NCBI RefSeq assembly: GCF_009651005.1
Contig: NZ_WHVW01000001.1
Span: 288,611-352,610, forward strand
Length of the DNA: 64,000 nt
Direction: 5' to 3'
From: Sporosarcina obsidiansis
Lineage (GTDB): Bacteria > Bacillota > Bacilli > Bacillales_A > Planococcaceae
Below the pieces are notes generated by a model. The model was not told where the DNA came from. It searched no databases and saw only the letters and a program-made list of their open reading frames with translations. Position 1 is the first letter of the stretch. Every line of letters starts with the position of its first letter. The position numbers and the translations under genes are program-made. Shown piece by piece: positions 35,601 to 44,163 of this stretch.

Positions 35601-35932
35601 TCGCATTCCTATTCCTTCGCTCTTTGTTCTACTAACTATGAATACCTTTAACTAACCTGAATTTCTCTATCTTCTTAGTTCCTTTTCTCTTTTTTAGGAA
35701 AAAGAGAACTGCTAGACCACAATTAATTAAACTGATAGTAAGAAAAATTACAGTAAAGTATTTTCCGCCTATTGCTGGTGATTTAGATACCGTTATTCCA
35801 CAAAAACATAAATCTTGGTAATAGATAAGAGTTGTATTCCTGATTTTTCCACATTCATTAGAAATTATACTCTTTAGGTTGAAATCTTAATTACTGTGCT
35901 CATTTGTATAAGCCTTCTGATTTAACTTTTCA

Positions 35933-36355
35933 TCACATGAAGCGTGCTTTTTTATAGCCCAGAAACACGTAACCACTCAGACATAACTGGATAACGCTCA
36001 AAGCTAAGAATGGATTAGTTACTATATAGGATTCCTCTAAAATAATGCGTTGGAAAATTAGGCCGAAAAAGAAAACTGTCCCCATAATGGCAGAGGCAAC
36101 CCACGAATTTTTATGATTATTTTTATAACTGCACACCGCTGCTATTATATTACCTAATCCAAATATGACAATTGCGAGAATGCCAGGCATCATCCAACTA
36201 TCAAAAGGAAGCCTAGATGCCCAACTATCAGGATATTCTTCGGCAAAGATTGTTCCGCTACGTGACATCACCATTTGAGTTCCTATCCAAATTGCACCTG
36301 TAGCCAATAACAAATCATAAATGCTTAGCATCCTAGTTCTTAGTGTATGCTTCAC
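35933..36355 (-). CDS. Four-helix membrane protein, function unknown
   Basis: A 140-aa protein with four hydrophobic helices (LLLATGAIWIGTQMVM, MMPGILAIVIFGLGNIIAAV, SWVASAIMGTVFFFGLIFQ, FLALSVIQLCLSGYVFLGY). GTG 36355 is preferred to GTG 36364 because GGGAGG would otherwise overlap the start. I do not recognise the family. It is a single gene between the TA region and the efflux operon. Confidence 0.65.
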   Translation of the reverse strand: MKHTLRTRMLSIYDLLLATGAIWIGTQMVMSRSGTIFAEEYPDSWASRLPFDSWMMPGILAIVIFGLGNIIAAVCSYKNNHKNSWVASAIMGTVFFFGLIFQRIILEESYIVTNPFLALSVIQLCLSGYVFLGYKKARFM

Positions 36356-36530
36356 TTTTTTCACCTCCCATAGAGTCCTTAAAAACCATTATGACCGTTT
36401 GCTAAAAGCTAATTTCATAGCAAATCAACTAAATTGGTATTACACCCACTATAACGTTTAATTTCCAAAAATGTTTCATTTATCTGGGATACTAGTCTGA
36501 AAATCGTCTCAAACAATACAAATCAACTAG

Positions 36531-36586
36531 TTGACTTTATTTAGTCCACCCCCTAAACTAATACTATTAGTTTAGGGGGTGGACTA
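36531..36586 (+). promoter_or_regulatory. Promoter with a perfect 21-bp inverted repeat (MarR operator)
   Basis: TTGACT (36531-36536) and TAAACT (36554-36559) are 17 bases apart. A perfect inverted repeat, 36542-36562 with 36566-36586 and a 3-base centre, covers the -10 box and reaches the ribosome site of the MarR gene, which starts at 36589. The length and symmetry fit a dimer-binding operator for the MarR protein encoded directly after it. Confidence 0.85.
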
Positions 36587-36588
36587 GT

Positions 36589-37035
36589 TTGAAAGAACAA
36601 TTACAAGAAGCAGTCGATCTATTCGAGGAAGTGATGATTTACGGTACGGAACATGTCGTCAAGAACCTGGATGTACCTATTTGGAAAGAATATTCACCTG
36701 AGCAAATTCAGGTATTAAAAATTCTTTCCGCCTATGAACATCTTTCGAGCGGTCAATTGGCTGAAGTTCAAGGGGTCCATAAAAGTGCCATTTCCACTCG
36801 GCTGAAAAAGTTAGTGGAGAAAGAATTGGTGCAATTAGAAAAAGATCCGAATGATCAGCGTACCAATCGGGTTTCGTTAACTCAAAAAGGAATGGATGTC
36901 TTGTCTGTGTCGAATGAAGCGATCTATGAAAATATTGAAAAAATATTTAAAGACCGGATAGATGAACAAGAGCTTGAAACATTCATTACAACATTCCGTA
37001 AGCTCAAAGAAATTTTATTGATGAAGGAGATGTAA
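36589..37035 (+). CDS. MarR-family repressor of the adjacent efflux gene (YdgG-like)
   Basis: A 148-aa winged-helix protein: LSAYEHLSSGQLAEVQGVHK (recognition-helix region), then the wing LEKDPNDQRTNRVSLTQKG typical of MarR proteins. TTG start 3 bases after the 21-bp inverted repeat, whose right arm contains the GGGGGTGG ribosome site. It lies 3 bases before an MMPL exporter gene, the order of ydgG-ydgH in Bacillus subtilis. It probably represses both genes until a ligand releases it. Confidence 0.9.
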   Translation: MKEQLQEAVDLFEEVMIYGTEHVVKNLDVPIWKEYSPEQIQVLKILSAYEHLSSGQLAEVQGVHKSAISTRLKKLVEKELVQLEKDPNDQRTNRVSLTQKGMDVLSVSNEAIYENIEKIFKDRIDEQELETFITTFRKLKEILLMKEM

Positions 37036-37038
37036 GGT

Positions 37039-39684
37039 TTGAAAACCGTCTTGAAACTAAAATGGCCGATTGCGATCGGTTTGATCATACTGACTGCTGT
37101 CTTGTTCTTGTTGGCACCTGATTTGGCGAAACAAGCAGAGGATGCAGGGTCATTCCAATTGCCGAAAACCTCAGATTCACAAAAAGCGGCAGATATGCTA
37201 GAAGCTGCGGGCGAAGCGGAGGAAACTTTATCTCTGGTGTATCCGTTAGAGCAACCAGCAGATGAAGCGAAGAAGAAAGAAATCTCCGCAACTGCTAAGA
37301 CAATTAAAGAACTGAATAAGACCGTGACAAATGTGCTAGATCCATTTGAAAGTGAAGAAATGGAGGGCCAGCTAGTTTCAGAAGATGAGAAGACCGTCTT
37401 ATTGCCGATTACAGTCGATGGAACACAAGATGAAATCATACAGTTGGCAGAGCACATCAAGAAAGAAGTTTTGCCGCAAGATCAAACGATATATATGACT
37501 GGCGAAGCGATTATTAATCATGATGTCAATGAAAGTGCGCAAGAAGGATTGAAAAAGACGGAATTGATTACGGTCGTATTGATTTTTGCTTTATTGCTCA
37601 TCGTTTTTCGTTCGATCGTGACACCGTTCGTTCCGTTGGTGGCTGTAGGGATTACATATTTATTAAGCCAATCCTTCGTTGCATTTTTCATCGATTGGTT
37701 TGGATTTCCGGTATCCAACTATACGCAAATTTTCTTGGTAGCCATTTTATTCGGTCTTGGTACGGACTACTGTATTTTGTTATTGAGTCGTTACAAAGAA
37801 GAGTTATTAGCTGGGCATGAAGTAGAAGAAGCGATTGTTAACACGTATAAGACAGCGGGTCGGACACTATTTATCAGTGCGATGGCAGTATTTATCGGTT
37901 TTGCAGCAATTGGTTTTGCAGATTTCCCGATCTTTAAATCGGCAGTGGCGGTAGCTGTTGGGATTGCTGTACTAATGGTCATTCTCTATACCATTGTTCC
38001 GTTGTTGATGTTGTTGTTGAAAGAGAAATTATTCTGGCCGTCTAAAGGCGCTGCATCTCACAAAGACAGCAAGATGTGGATTGCGTTCAGTAAGGTGTCT
38101 GTTATGCGTCCGCTCGTATCTATGCTGATTGTAGCGATCATTACGGTTCCGCTTTTATTGACATATGATAATGATTTATCTTTTAATACGGTTGATGAAA
38201 TCGACAGCAGTAAGGAATCAGTAAAAGGATTGAATTTAATTTCTGATGCATTTGGTGAAGGGGATTCATTACCGGTGCAAGTATTGCTGAAAAAGGATGC
38301 GCCGATCGTTAAAGAAGGCGACGTGACGTATCTGGAAGCAATTGCTCGTGACTTGGAGAAGGTAGACGGTGTCAAGAGTGTCCGTACCGTGACACGTCCA
38401 ACCGGTAAATTACTTGAAGATTTATATGTAGACCATCAAATAGCACTAATGGCAGATGGATTGAATGAAGCAACCGATGGATTGAATGAAATCGGTAAAG
38501 GACTTAGAAGTGTCCAAGGCGGATTAAATGAAGTAGTTGGGCAATTGCCATCTGGTTCAGCGGGTGGAAATGGACTTCGCCAAGCCGCTAATGGCATGGA
38601 GCTAATTAATGGCCAGTTAACGCAAATTGCAGGTGGTTTACAACAAGGAATGCCTGCCGCACAAGCTGCTGGAGGATTGAATGCTCTTAGTACAGAACTA
38701 GGTAAAATCAGTGCAGGCATTGCAAGTGCAGCCTCACAAATTGATCAAAGCGGCTCACAGGTTGGGACGCTAAGCAGTGGGTTGAAAGAACTCGCTGCTG
38801 GAGTGAAGGCTTCAAATGATGGGTTGACTGAAGTTGGGAACGGCTTGAAAGAGTTAGCTGATATGCTTCATGAAATGGGAGATACGAAGAGTGTACGAGA
38901 TACAGGATTATTCATTCCATCAGGCACGCTTGACAATGAAGAGTTTAAGCCAGTGATCGATCGCTACACGTTTGATGGAGAAAAAGGCATCTTAATGGAA
39001 GTTATTTTGTCCGAAAATCCATATTCTCGAGACGCGATTTCTACTGTACATGATATTAAACAGACCGTCAAACGTTCTGTGATGGGTACTCCGTTTGAAG
39101 AAGCGGAGCTTGCATTCAGCGGTATATCTAGCATGAACTCCGACTTGAATGATATTTCATCGGCCGATTTCACGCGAACGGTAACGATTATGCTAGTTGG
39201 TTTGTTTGTTGTGTTGTTCATCTTGTTCCGTTCAGCGATTATGCCGCTTTATATGATTGGTTCATTGCTATTGACGTATTATACAGCGATCTCGATTACC
39301 GAGCTAATCTTTGTGAATGGACTAGGATATGACGGTGTCAGCTGGGCAGTTCCGTTCTTTGGATTCATCATGCTCATCGCATTGGGTGTCGATTACTCTA
39401 TCTTCTTACTAGATCGTTTCCGTGAAGAAAGTATTAACGGCTTGAAGATCAAAGAAGCTTTAATGCGTTCCATGGCGAAGATGGGTACGGTTATTATTAC
39501 GGCGGCTGTCATCTTGGCTGGTACGTTCGGGGCGATGATGCCTTCAGGTGTACTAAGCTTGGTTCAAATCGCAACAATCGTGATCTCGGGATTGTTGCTG
39601 TATGGCTTAATTATTTTGCCGTTGCTTATTCCGGCAATTACGGTTTCATTTGGGCGAGGTGTTTGGTGGCCGTTTAGAGGATGA
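37039..39684 (+). CDS. MMPL/RND-family exporter (YdgH-like)
   Basis: An 881-aa protein with two MMPL halves of about six helices each (first: LGTDYCILLLSRYKEELLAG; second: LGVDYSIFLLDRFREESING). A long extracytoplasmic loop after about residue 460 is rich in heptad-like GLNE/GLKEL repeats, as in Phage-infection-protein/YhgE-like regions. These transporters use the proton gradient to move lipids or drugs. B. subtilis YdgH is about the same length (885 aa) and also follows a MarR gene. TTG start, cotranscribed with the repressor. Confidence 0.9.
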   Translation: MKTVLKLKWPIAIGLIILTAVLFLLAPDLAKQAEDAGSFQLPKTSDSQKAADMLEAAGEAEETLSLVYPLEQPADEAKKKEISATAKTIKELNKTVTNVLDPFESEEMEGQLVSEDEKTVLLPITVDGTQDEIIQLAEHIKKEVLPQDQTIYMTGEAIINHDVNESAQEGLKKTELITVVLIFALLLIVFRSIVTPFVPLVAVGITYLLSQSFVAFFIDWFGFPVSNYTQIFLVAILFGLGTDYCILLLSRYKEELLAGHEVEEAIVNTYKTAGRTLFISAMAVFIGFAAIGFADFPIFKSAVAVAVGIAVLMVILYTIVPLLMLLLKEKLFWPSKGAASHKDSKMWIAFSKVSVMRPLVSMLIVAIITVPLLLTYDNDLSFNTVDEIDSSKESVKGLNLISDAFGEGDSLPVQVLLKKDAPIVKEGDVTYLEAIARDLEKVDGVKSVRTVTRPTGKLLEDLYVDHQIALMADGLNEATDGLNEIGKGLRSVQGGLNEVVGQLPSGSAGGNGLRQAANGMELINGQLTQIAGGLQQGMPAAQAAGGLNALSTELGKISAGIASAASQIDQSGSQVGTLSSGLKELAAGVKASNDGLTEVGNGLKELADMLHEMGDTKSVRDTGLFIPSGTLDNEEFKPVIDRYTFDGEKGILMEVILSENPYSRDAISTVHDIKQTVKRSVMGTPFEEAELAFSGISSMNSDLNDISSADFTRTVTIMLVGLFVVLFILFRSAIMPLYMIGSLLLTYYTAISITELIFVNGLGYDGVSWAVPFFGFIMLIALGVDYSIFLLDRFREESINGLKIKEALMRSMAKMGTVIITAAVILAGTFGAMMPSGVLSLVQIATIVISGLLLYGLIILPLLIPAITVSFGRGVWWPFRG

Positions 39685-39812
39685 AGTAATTATAGATACG
39701 CTCAGCTAATATGGCTGGGCGTGTTTTATTTGTTACTGACCAGCGAGATATGTTTTTTATTTTTCTTAAACGGGTAAATAGGAAAAAAACGCTAGGCAGG
39801 GGAGATCTACTA

Positions 39813-41009
39813 ATGAAATTACATACAGGGTCTTTATATTGGGAGACGACATTTGAAAGAAAAGGTTTTAAAACTAGAGAGAAGAAGAGTCTATATGATG
39901 TGGCCATTATAGGAGGCGGCATGTCGGGTGCACTTTGTTCCTATGTATTATCACAACAAGAATACTCGATTGTCTTGCTTGAACAGCAGGAAGTTGGGGC
40001 AGGAAGCACTTCTGCAAATACAGGACTATTACAATTTTCAAATGATATTATGCTTCATGAGCTGATGGAACAGATCGGTGAAGAGAAGGCTGTCGAATTT
40101 TATCGAACTTGTAAAGAGGCGCTTCAACAGCTTCAGGAAGTTGCAACTCATGCGCCGTTTGACGTTCAATTCCATAGACGTGATAGTTTATACTTTGCCA
40201 GTACAGAAAATGATGTCACAAGATTGAGAAAAGAGTATGAAGCATTAAAGAAACATGGATTTCCAGTTGAGTTTTGGGAAAGAGAAGATATAGAAGCGCA
40301 TTTTTCGTTTTCACAACCAGCTGCCATCATTACGAACGGGGATGCAGAAGTCAATCCACTTCGCTTATGCATGGGTGCAATTCAATATGCGTATGAAAAA
40401 GGCATGGATATTTTCGAGCACACAGAAGTGTTGGAAATTAAAGACACAAAAGAAAATGCTGTAGTGAAAACGACAAATGGGGATTTTATGGCACGTCAAG
40501 TAGTGGTGACGACAGGCTATGCACCCACTCCCGAACTTACTGTACCTCAAAAAGATTTAAAAGTGACGTATGCGATCGCTACACAGCCAATAGAAGATCT
40601 ATCATTTTGGTATGAACGGATGATGATTTGGGAGACGAAACGACCTTATTTATACATGCGTTTGACGGACGATCAGCGCATTGTTGCGGGAGGATTGGAT
40701 CAAGATGCTGAACAGCTCCCGAAATCAAAACAGGCGAATCGTGAAAAGTTCGCTGAATTGAAAGTGGAATTGAAAAAGTTATTCCCAGATCAAGATATAC
40801 AATTTGAGTATGAGTGGGTCGCTTTGTTTGGCGAATCAACGGATGAACTGCCTGTTGTCGGGCGGCATCCGGAAGAACCTAATGTTTATTATCTTATTGG
40901 ACTTGGTGGTAACGGCACAGTGTATAGCATGCTGGGTGCGCGCATGATCTGTGATCTGATGTCTCGAAAAGAGAATTTCAATCAATCTATATTAAAAGTA
41001 CAACGCTAA
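39813..41009 (+). CDS. FAD-dependent oxidoreductase, DAO family
   Basis: A 398-aa flavoprotein with the FAD-binding motif YDVAIIGGGMSGALCSYVL near residue 28, the second motif QEVGAGSTSANTGLLQ, and the C-terminal ELPVVGRHPEEPNVYYLIGL followed by GGNGTVYSM. ATG 39813 has GGGGAG upstream; the frame further upstream is not used. DAO members oxidise amino acids or N-methyl compounds. The substrate here is not apparent, and no pathway genes adjoin it. Confidence 0.88.
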   Translation: MKLHTGSLYWETTFERKGFKTREKKSLYDVAIIGGGMSGALCSYVLSQQEYSIVLLEQQEVGAGSTSANTGLLQFSNDIMLHELMEQIGEEKAVEFYRTCKEALQQLQEVATHAPFDVQFHRRDSLYFASTENDVTRLRKEYEALKKHGFPVEFWEREDIEAHFSFSQPAAIITNGDAEVNPLRLCMGAIQYAYEKGMDIFEHTEVLEIKDTKENAVVKTTNGDFMARQVVVTTGYAPTPELTVPQKDLKVTYAIATQPIEDLSFWYERMMIWETKRPYLYMRLTDDQRIVAGGLDQDAEQLPKSKQANREKFAELKVELKKLFPDQDIQFEYEWVALFGESTDELPVVGRHPEEPNVYYLIGLGGNGTVYSMLGARMICDLMSRKENFNQSILKVQR

Positions 41010-41010
41010 A

Positions 41011-41059
41011 AAGAGCCTGTCCGTAAAGTCGTTTCATCTGACTTTTCGGACAGGCTCTT
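41011..41059. terminator. Terminator after the DAO-family gene
   Basis: AAGAGCCTGTCCG (41011-41023) pairs with CGGACAGGCTCTT (41047-41059), with an inner AAAGTC/GACTTT stem, then a T-rich run. Confidence 0.88.
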
Positions 41060-41189
41060 ATTTTTGTATGGATAGGAAAATTTCTGTTCATCCTAGGCTG
41101 TTTGTAAGAAGATGAAATACGTGGTGAACGACTCGTTTGGCTGGATCTGGATGTGTGGTACGTAATGCTCGGTCGGAAATCTCACCCAA

Positions 41190-41330
41190 CCACTCATAGA
41201 AACCACATATGCGATCATAAACTCCAGACGACCGCTCATAGAAACCACACGCGCGATCATAAGATCCTGTCAGCCGCTCATAGAAACCGCATACGCGATC
41301 ATGACCCTCGCTCACCCGCTCATAGAAACT
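41190..41330. repeat. 42-bp tandem repeat, about 3.3 units
   Basis: The block CC(A/G)CTCATAGAAAC starts at 41190, 41232, 41274 and 41316, a strict 42-bp period, with GCGATCAT in each full unit. As 42 is 14 codons, the minus strand reads a 14-residue repeat, (Y/H)DRxCGFYERxxGx, in an open frame that begins after a stop near 41362 and ends at 41088. The only near start (GTG 41315) has no ribosome site, so the repeat may be non-coding. Units are diverged at a few positions. Confidence 0.75.
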
Positions 41331-41482
41331 GATTGGTGGGATGCAACTTGGGCACGTTGCCTAACTTTCCTATACAATCCTGCACAAAAGAACTGCCACT
41401 GAAAGATATTTTACTTTCAGGACAGCTTCTTCTTACCTCCAGTCAATAGCTTTTATGAATTAATTTGTTTCGAGGATACATC

Positions 41483-41524
41483 TATCTTTATTCGGGATGG
41501 GGTACCCCATCCCGAATAAAGATA
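41483..41524. repeat. Perfect 42-bp palindrome beside the IS110 element
   Basis: The sequence reads the same on both strands from 41483 to 41524, centred on GGGGTACCCC, with no mismatch and no loop. It lies 12 bases from the transposase terminator. It is too symmetric to be an ordinary terminator and has no T-run. It may be a target or end structure for the element or a protein-binding site. Confidence 0.8.
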
Positions 41525-41535
41525 AGCATGCCAAA

Positions 41536-41570
41536 AAGACCTAACGACTTTTCATTTTTTCGCAAGGTCT
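41536..41570 (-). terminator. Terminator of the IS110-family transposase gene
   Basis: On the minus strand AGACCT pairs with AGGTCT around a 22-base loop that can pair further, followed by five T. It lies 26 bases after the transposase stop. Confidence 0.55.
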
Positions 41571-41596
41571 ATTTATGATATAGTGAATATAAGGGA

Positions 41597-42820
41597 TTAC
41601 GAATAGTTGGTCGCTATTTCGTAATCATAGGTTTTTCCGTGTGTGATCAGGTGAAAGGCTAGCTTCAAGAACTTATTCATACACGCTACACACGCAACTT
41701 TATGGGGTTTCCCCTGAGGTTGCGTTTTTAATTTGTCATAATACTCTACGAGATGGTTTTTAGTTTTTCTTCGTAAAGTAATCATTGTCTTCACCATGAA
41801 AAACAAGATCTTTCGTAAATGGCGATTTCCCCGGCGATTGATGATATCTTTCATTTGATGTTTCCCAGATTGATAAACACGCAAATCAATACCGACATAC
41901 GCATTTACTTGCTTATGAGTTTTAAAACGACGGATATCTCCTAACTCGCCTATAATCCGTACGGCTGTTGTCTCCCCGATTCCTGGATACGACATTAGGA
42001 CCTGATATTCAACTTTTTCCTCGGAGAGGGTAACCATTTGTTTAATGAGCTGCTCTTTCTTTTCTTTTAAATCACGTATTCTCCGAGCATAGTCGCGTAC
42101 CTGTTCACATCGAATATCGTTTCTTGAGATAGCTGGATAGGAAAGCCTCGCAGCCTCCATTAGGCATTGCCCTTTTGCTTCTGCACGCTGGAGAGACAAA
42201 TTCTTTTTAGTATTTTGCTTCAAACGATTGCGAATGATTGTTCTTGAATGGTCAAGTACTTCGTCAGGGTGCGGATATAATTGGACAATGTTTAAAAAGA
42301 GTGCAGAACGTGTGGAGAACACGGTTTCCAGTTCAGGAAAACTTAATTGTAAGATCGCATGCATCCGATTATGTAAGTGATTGATTTCTGTATCCAGCTC
42401 ATTATAATAGCGTGACCATGCCCGCATTTGTCCATAATAATCTTCTTCTACGTAGGTATGAGCACGTTCGTTACGGAAATGTGTCCGGGCTAATCCATGG
42501 GCATCTGCTTTATCAGTTTTTTGTCTTCTCATCGTCTTGGTTTCTTCATTTGCTTGGATGGGGTTTAGGCAACAGTAGGTATACTGATGATCTTGTAGAA
42601 ATTTCTCAAGCCCTTTCGAATAGACACCAGTTGCTTCAAAAACGATTTCAGGTGCTTGTTCATCTTTGGTTTTCAGTTGCTGAAGCGTCGCGTGTAGTTG
42701 CTCAAAAGATGGACGATTATGCAGGATCTCTCCCTCAAATTCACATTGACGATGACGATTGTAAATGACCATCGTGCTTTTCCCCATACTGACATCAAAT
42801 GCCACGACATGTTTAATCAT
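41597..42820 (-). CDS. IS110-family DEDD transposase
   Basis: A 407-aa recombinase. The N-terminal RuvC-like DEDD domain shows D in VAFDVSMGKSTM, E in IVFEATGVYS and the D-D of KTDKADAHGLAR. The C-terminal Transposase_20 domain holds LMSYPGIGETTAVRIIGELG, AYVGIDLRVYQSGKHQMK (with the serine) and NRRGNRHLRKILF. ATG 42820 has AAAGGAG about 8 bases upstream; the longer frame has no such site. No stop or shift breaks it, so it may be active. IS110 enzymes are guided to target and donor sites by an element-encoded bridge RNA. Confidence 0.93.
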   Translation of the reverse strand: MIKHVVAFDVSMGKSTMVIYNRHRQCEFEGEILHNRPSFEQLHATLQQLKTKDEQAPEIVFEATGVYSKGLEKFLQDHQYTYCCLNPIQANEETKTMRRQKTDKADAHGLARTHFRNERAHTYVEEDYYGQMRAWSRYYNELDTEINHLHNRMHAILQLSFPELETVFSTRSALFLNIVQLYPHPDEVLDHSRTIIRNRLKQNTKKNLSLQRAEAKGQCLMEAARLSYPAISRNDIRCEQVRDYARRIRDLKEKKEQLIKQMVTLSEEKVEYQVLMSYPGIGETTAVRIIGELGDIRRFKTHKQVNAYVGIDLRVYQSGKHQMKDIINRRGNRHLRKILFFMVKTMITLRRKTKNHLVEYYDKLKTQPQGKPHKVACVACMNKFLKLAFHLITHGKTYDYEIATNYS

Positions 42821-42824
42821 TATA

Positions 42825-43005
42825 TCTTCTCCTTTGTAGCCAATCATAGAAGTCTTCACAGTGCCTTATCGATTCCATTTTCTTATACACGATCTCGAAG
42901 GACCCAACAGACTAATCTGATTCAAATAAGGGTGTGAAGTGGGCCGGTTTTTAATACGGATTCTTTGCTGATCCACGAGGCTGTTCGGCTTTCCTCCACT
43001 TCTAC
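42825..43005 (-). ncRNA. Candidate bridge-RNA region of the IS110 element
   Basis: The roughly 180 bases before the transposase start have no coding frame and are of the size and position known for the bridge RNA of IS110-group elements (between the left end and the gene). A CAGA-TTAG-TCTG hairpin and further short stems are visible. The guide loops cannot be assigned without the flanking target sequence. The call rests on position and family knowledge. Confidence 0.45.
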
Positions 43006-43007
43006 TA

Positions 43008-43050
43008 TAAAAAAATAGTAGCACAAACCATGGCCTTGGTTTGTACTACT
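43008..43050 (-). terminator. Terminator of the lipid kinase gene
   Basis: On the minus strand a 14-bp stem (43050-43037 with 43030-43017, one mismatch or wobble) is followed by seven T. It ends 17 bases past the kinase stop and marks the right limit of the IS110 insertion. Confidence 0.85.
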
Positions 43051-43066
43051 AATGTTAGTATGTTTC

Positions 43067-43966
43067 TTATAAGGAATTTACATGAATCATTCGGAAATGA
43101 CCAGGTAGAATAGATAAGCGTTGAATGGTATTCTCATAAATTTCTCCGTCCATATCAATATCTTTTTTTATAGGTTGAGTGATCTCCAGTTCATCTGCCT
43201 GGAAATATTCCAGCTCTATTAATTGATCATTATCCACTTCGGAATTCTTTAATTTAAAAAGTTCAAGGAAGGCGGATAAGCTATAATTAGAGACGATCAA
43301 AACATCTAGTTTGCCATCGAATGGTGAAAGAGCTGTAATTGGCAGTTCCGTCGTACCAATAAATCGTCCATTCAGTACAAAGAGTAATATCGCTTCACCT
43401 TCCAAATTATGATTCCCCATACGTATTTTATAAGGGAAGGGCTCTACTTGGTTTAATGTGCGAAGTGTGCTCAGTAAATAGCTGATTGATCCTAAATTTT
43501 TCTTTTCGTTGTCTTTTACGTTTTGGGATGTAGCGGTAACAAGCCCAATACCCCAAAAGTTCATGAAGTAACGCCCGTTCATATTTCCTACATCTGTCTC
43601 AATGATCGAGCCATTGATCAAAGCATTCGCTGCTTCTTGCAATGACTGGGGAATGCCTAAGGAACGACTGAAATCATTTGAAGTGCCGCCCGGGAGTAAA
43701 GCGATAACAGGTCGTGTAGGTAGTGGAGCGATGCTGTTAATGCAGGTGTGTACGGTTCCATCACCGCCTAAAATGATGAGTAAATCAACTTTATCGCTAT
43801 AATGTACACAAGCCTGTTGGAGTTCTTCTACTGATTTTGTATTCAAAAGTATTAATTCATCTACTGCCTGAGTGAAAATGGGAACGGTCTCAGAAAGTTT
43901 TTGCTCAATATCTGTATCTCCAGCGCTTCTATTATATACGAACAATGCTCGATCGAAATGAAGCAT
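43067..43966 (-). CDS. Diacylglycerol/lipid kinase, DagK/YegS family
   Basis: A 299-aa kinase with the nucleotide-binding LLIILGGDGTVHTCINSI, the second motif LLPGGTSNDFSRSLGIP and the C-terminal FDGKLDVLIVSNYS and KKDIDMDGEIYEN. ATG 43966 has AAAGGAGTG upstream. The family phosphorylates diacylglycerol (DgkB, needed for lipoteichoic acid turnover) or related lipids. Which lipid this one uses is not clear from sequence. Confidence 0.88.
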   Translation of the reverse strand: MLHFDRALFVYNRSAGDTDIEQKLSETVPIFTQAVDELILLNTKSVEELQQACVHYSDKVDLLIILGGDGTVHTCINSIAPLPTRPVIALLPGGTSNDFSRSLGIPQSLQEAANALINGSIIETDVGNMNGRYFMNFWGIGLVTATSQNVKDNEKKNLGSISYLLSTLRTLNQVEPFPYKIRMGNHNLEGEAILLFVLNGRFIGTTELPITALSPFDGKLDVLIVSNYSLSAFLELFKLKNSEVDNDQLIELEYFQADELEITQPIKKDIDMDGEIYENTIQRLSILPGHFRMIHVNSL

Positions 43967-44163
43967 GATTTTCACTCCTTTCCTAACTAATTATTCCCCA
44001 ATCCTCATTGTGAAAACTCAATTTAATGTAACTATAAAATTTGAAAAGTTTAAAAACAATGTTGATATAATTTTTTAACTACTATATACTAAAATAATAA
44101 TTTATCTGATTTCTTTGAATAGGGATAATATTGAAGAGAAAAAGACGAGAAAGAAGGGGTTTC

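Larger units (their letters stand above)
41525..43007 (-). mobile_element. IS110-family insertion sequence (limits approximate)
   Basis: A transposase gene of the IS110 family (41597-42820) with about 190 bases of non-coding sequence before its start and about 70 after its stop. The element must end before the intact lipid-kinase terminator (43008-43050) and probably after the palindrome (41483-41524). IS110 elements often lack clear inverted ends, so the exact limits need comparison with an empty site. No second copy is in the window. Confidence 0.7.

Noticed and set aside
41190-41330. CRISPR-like array
   Set aside because: The repeats are directly abutting 42-bp units without unique spacers, and no cas gene is near.
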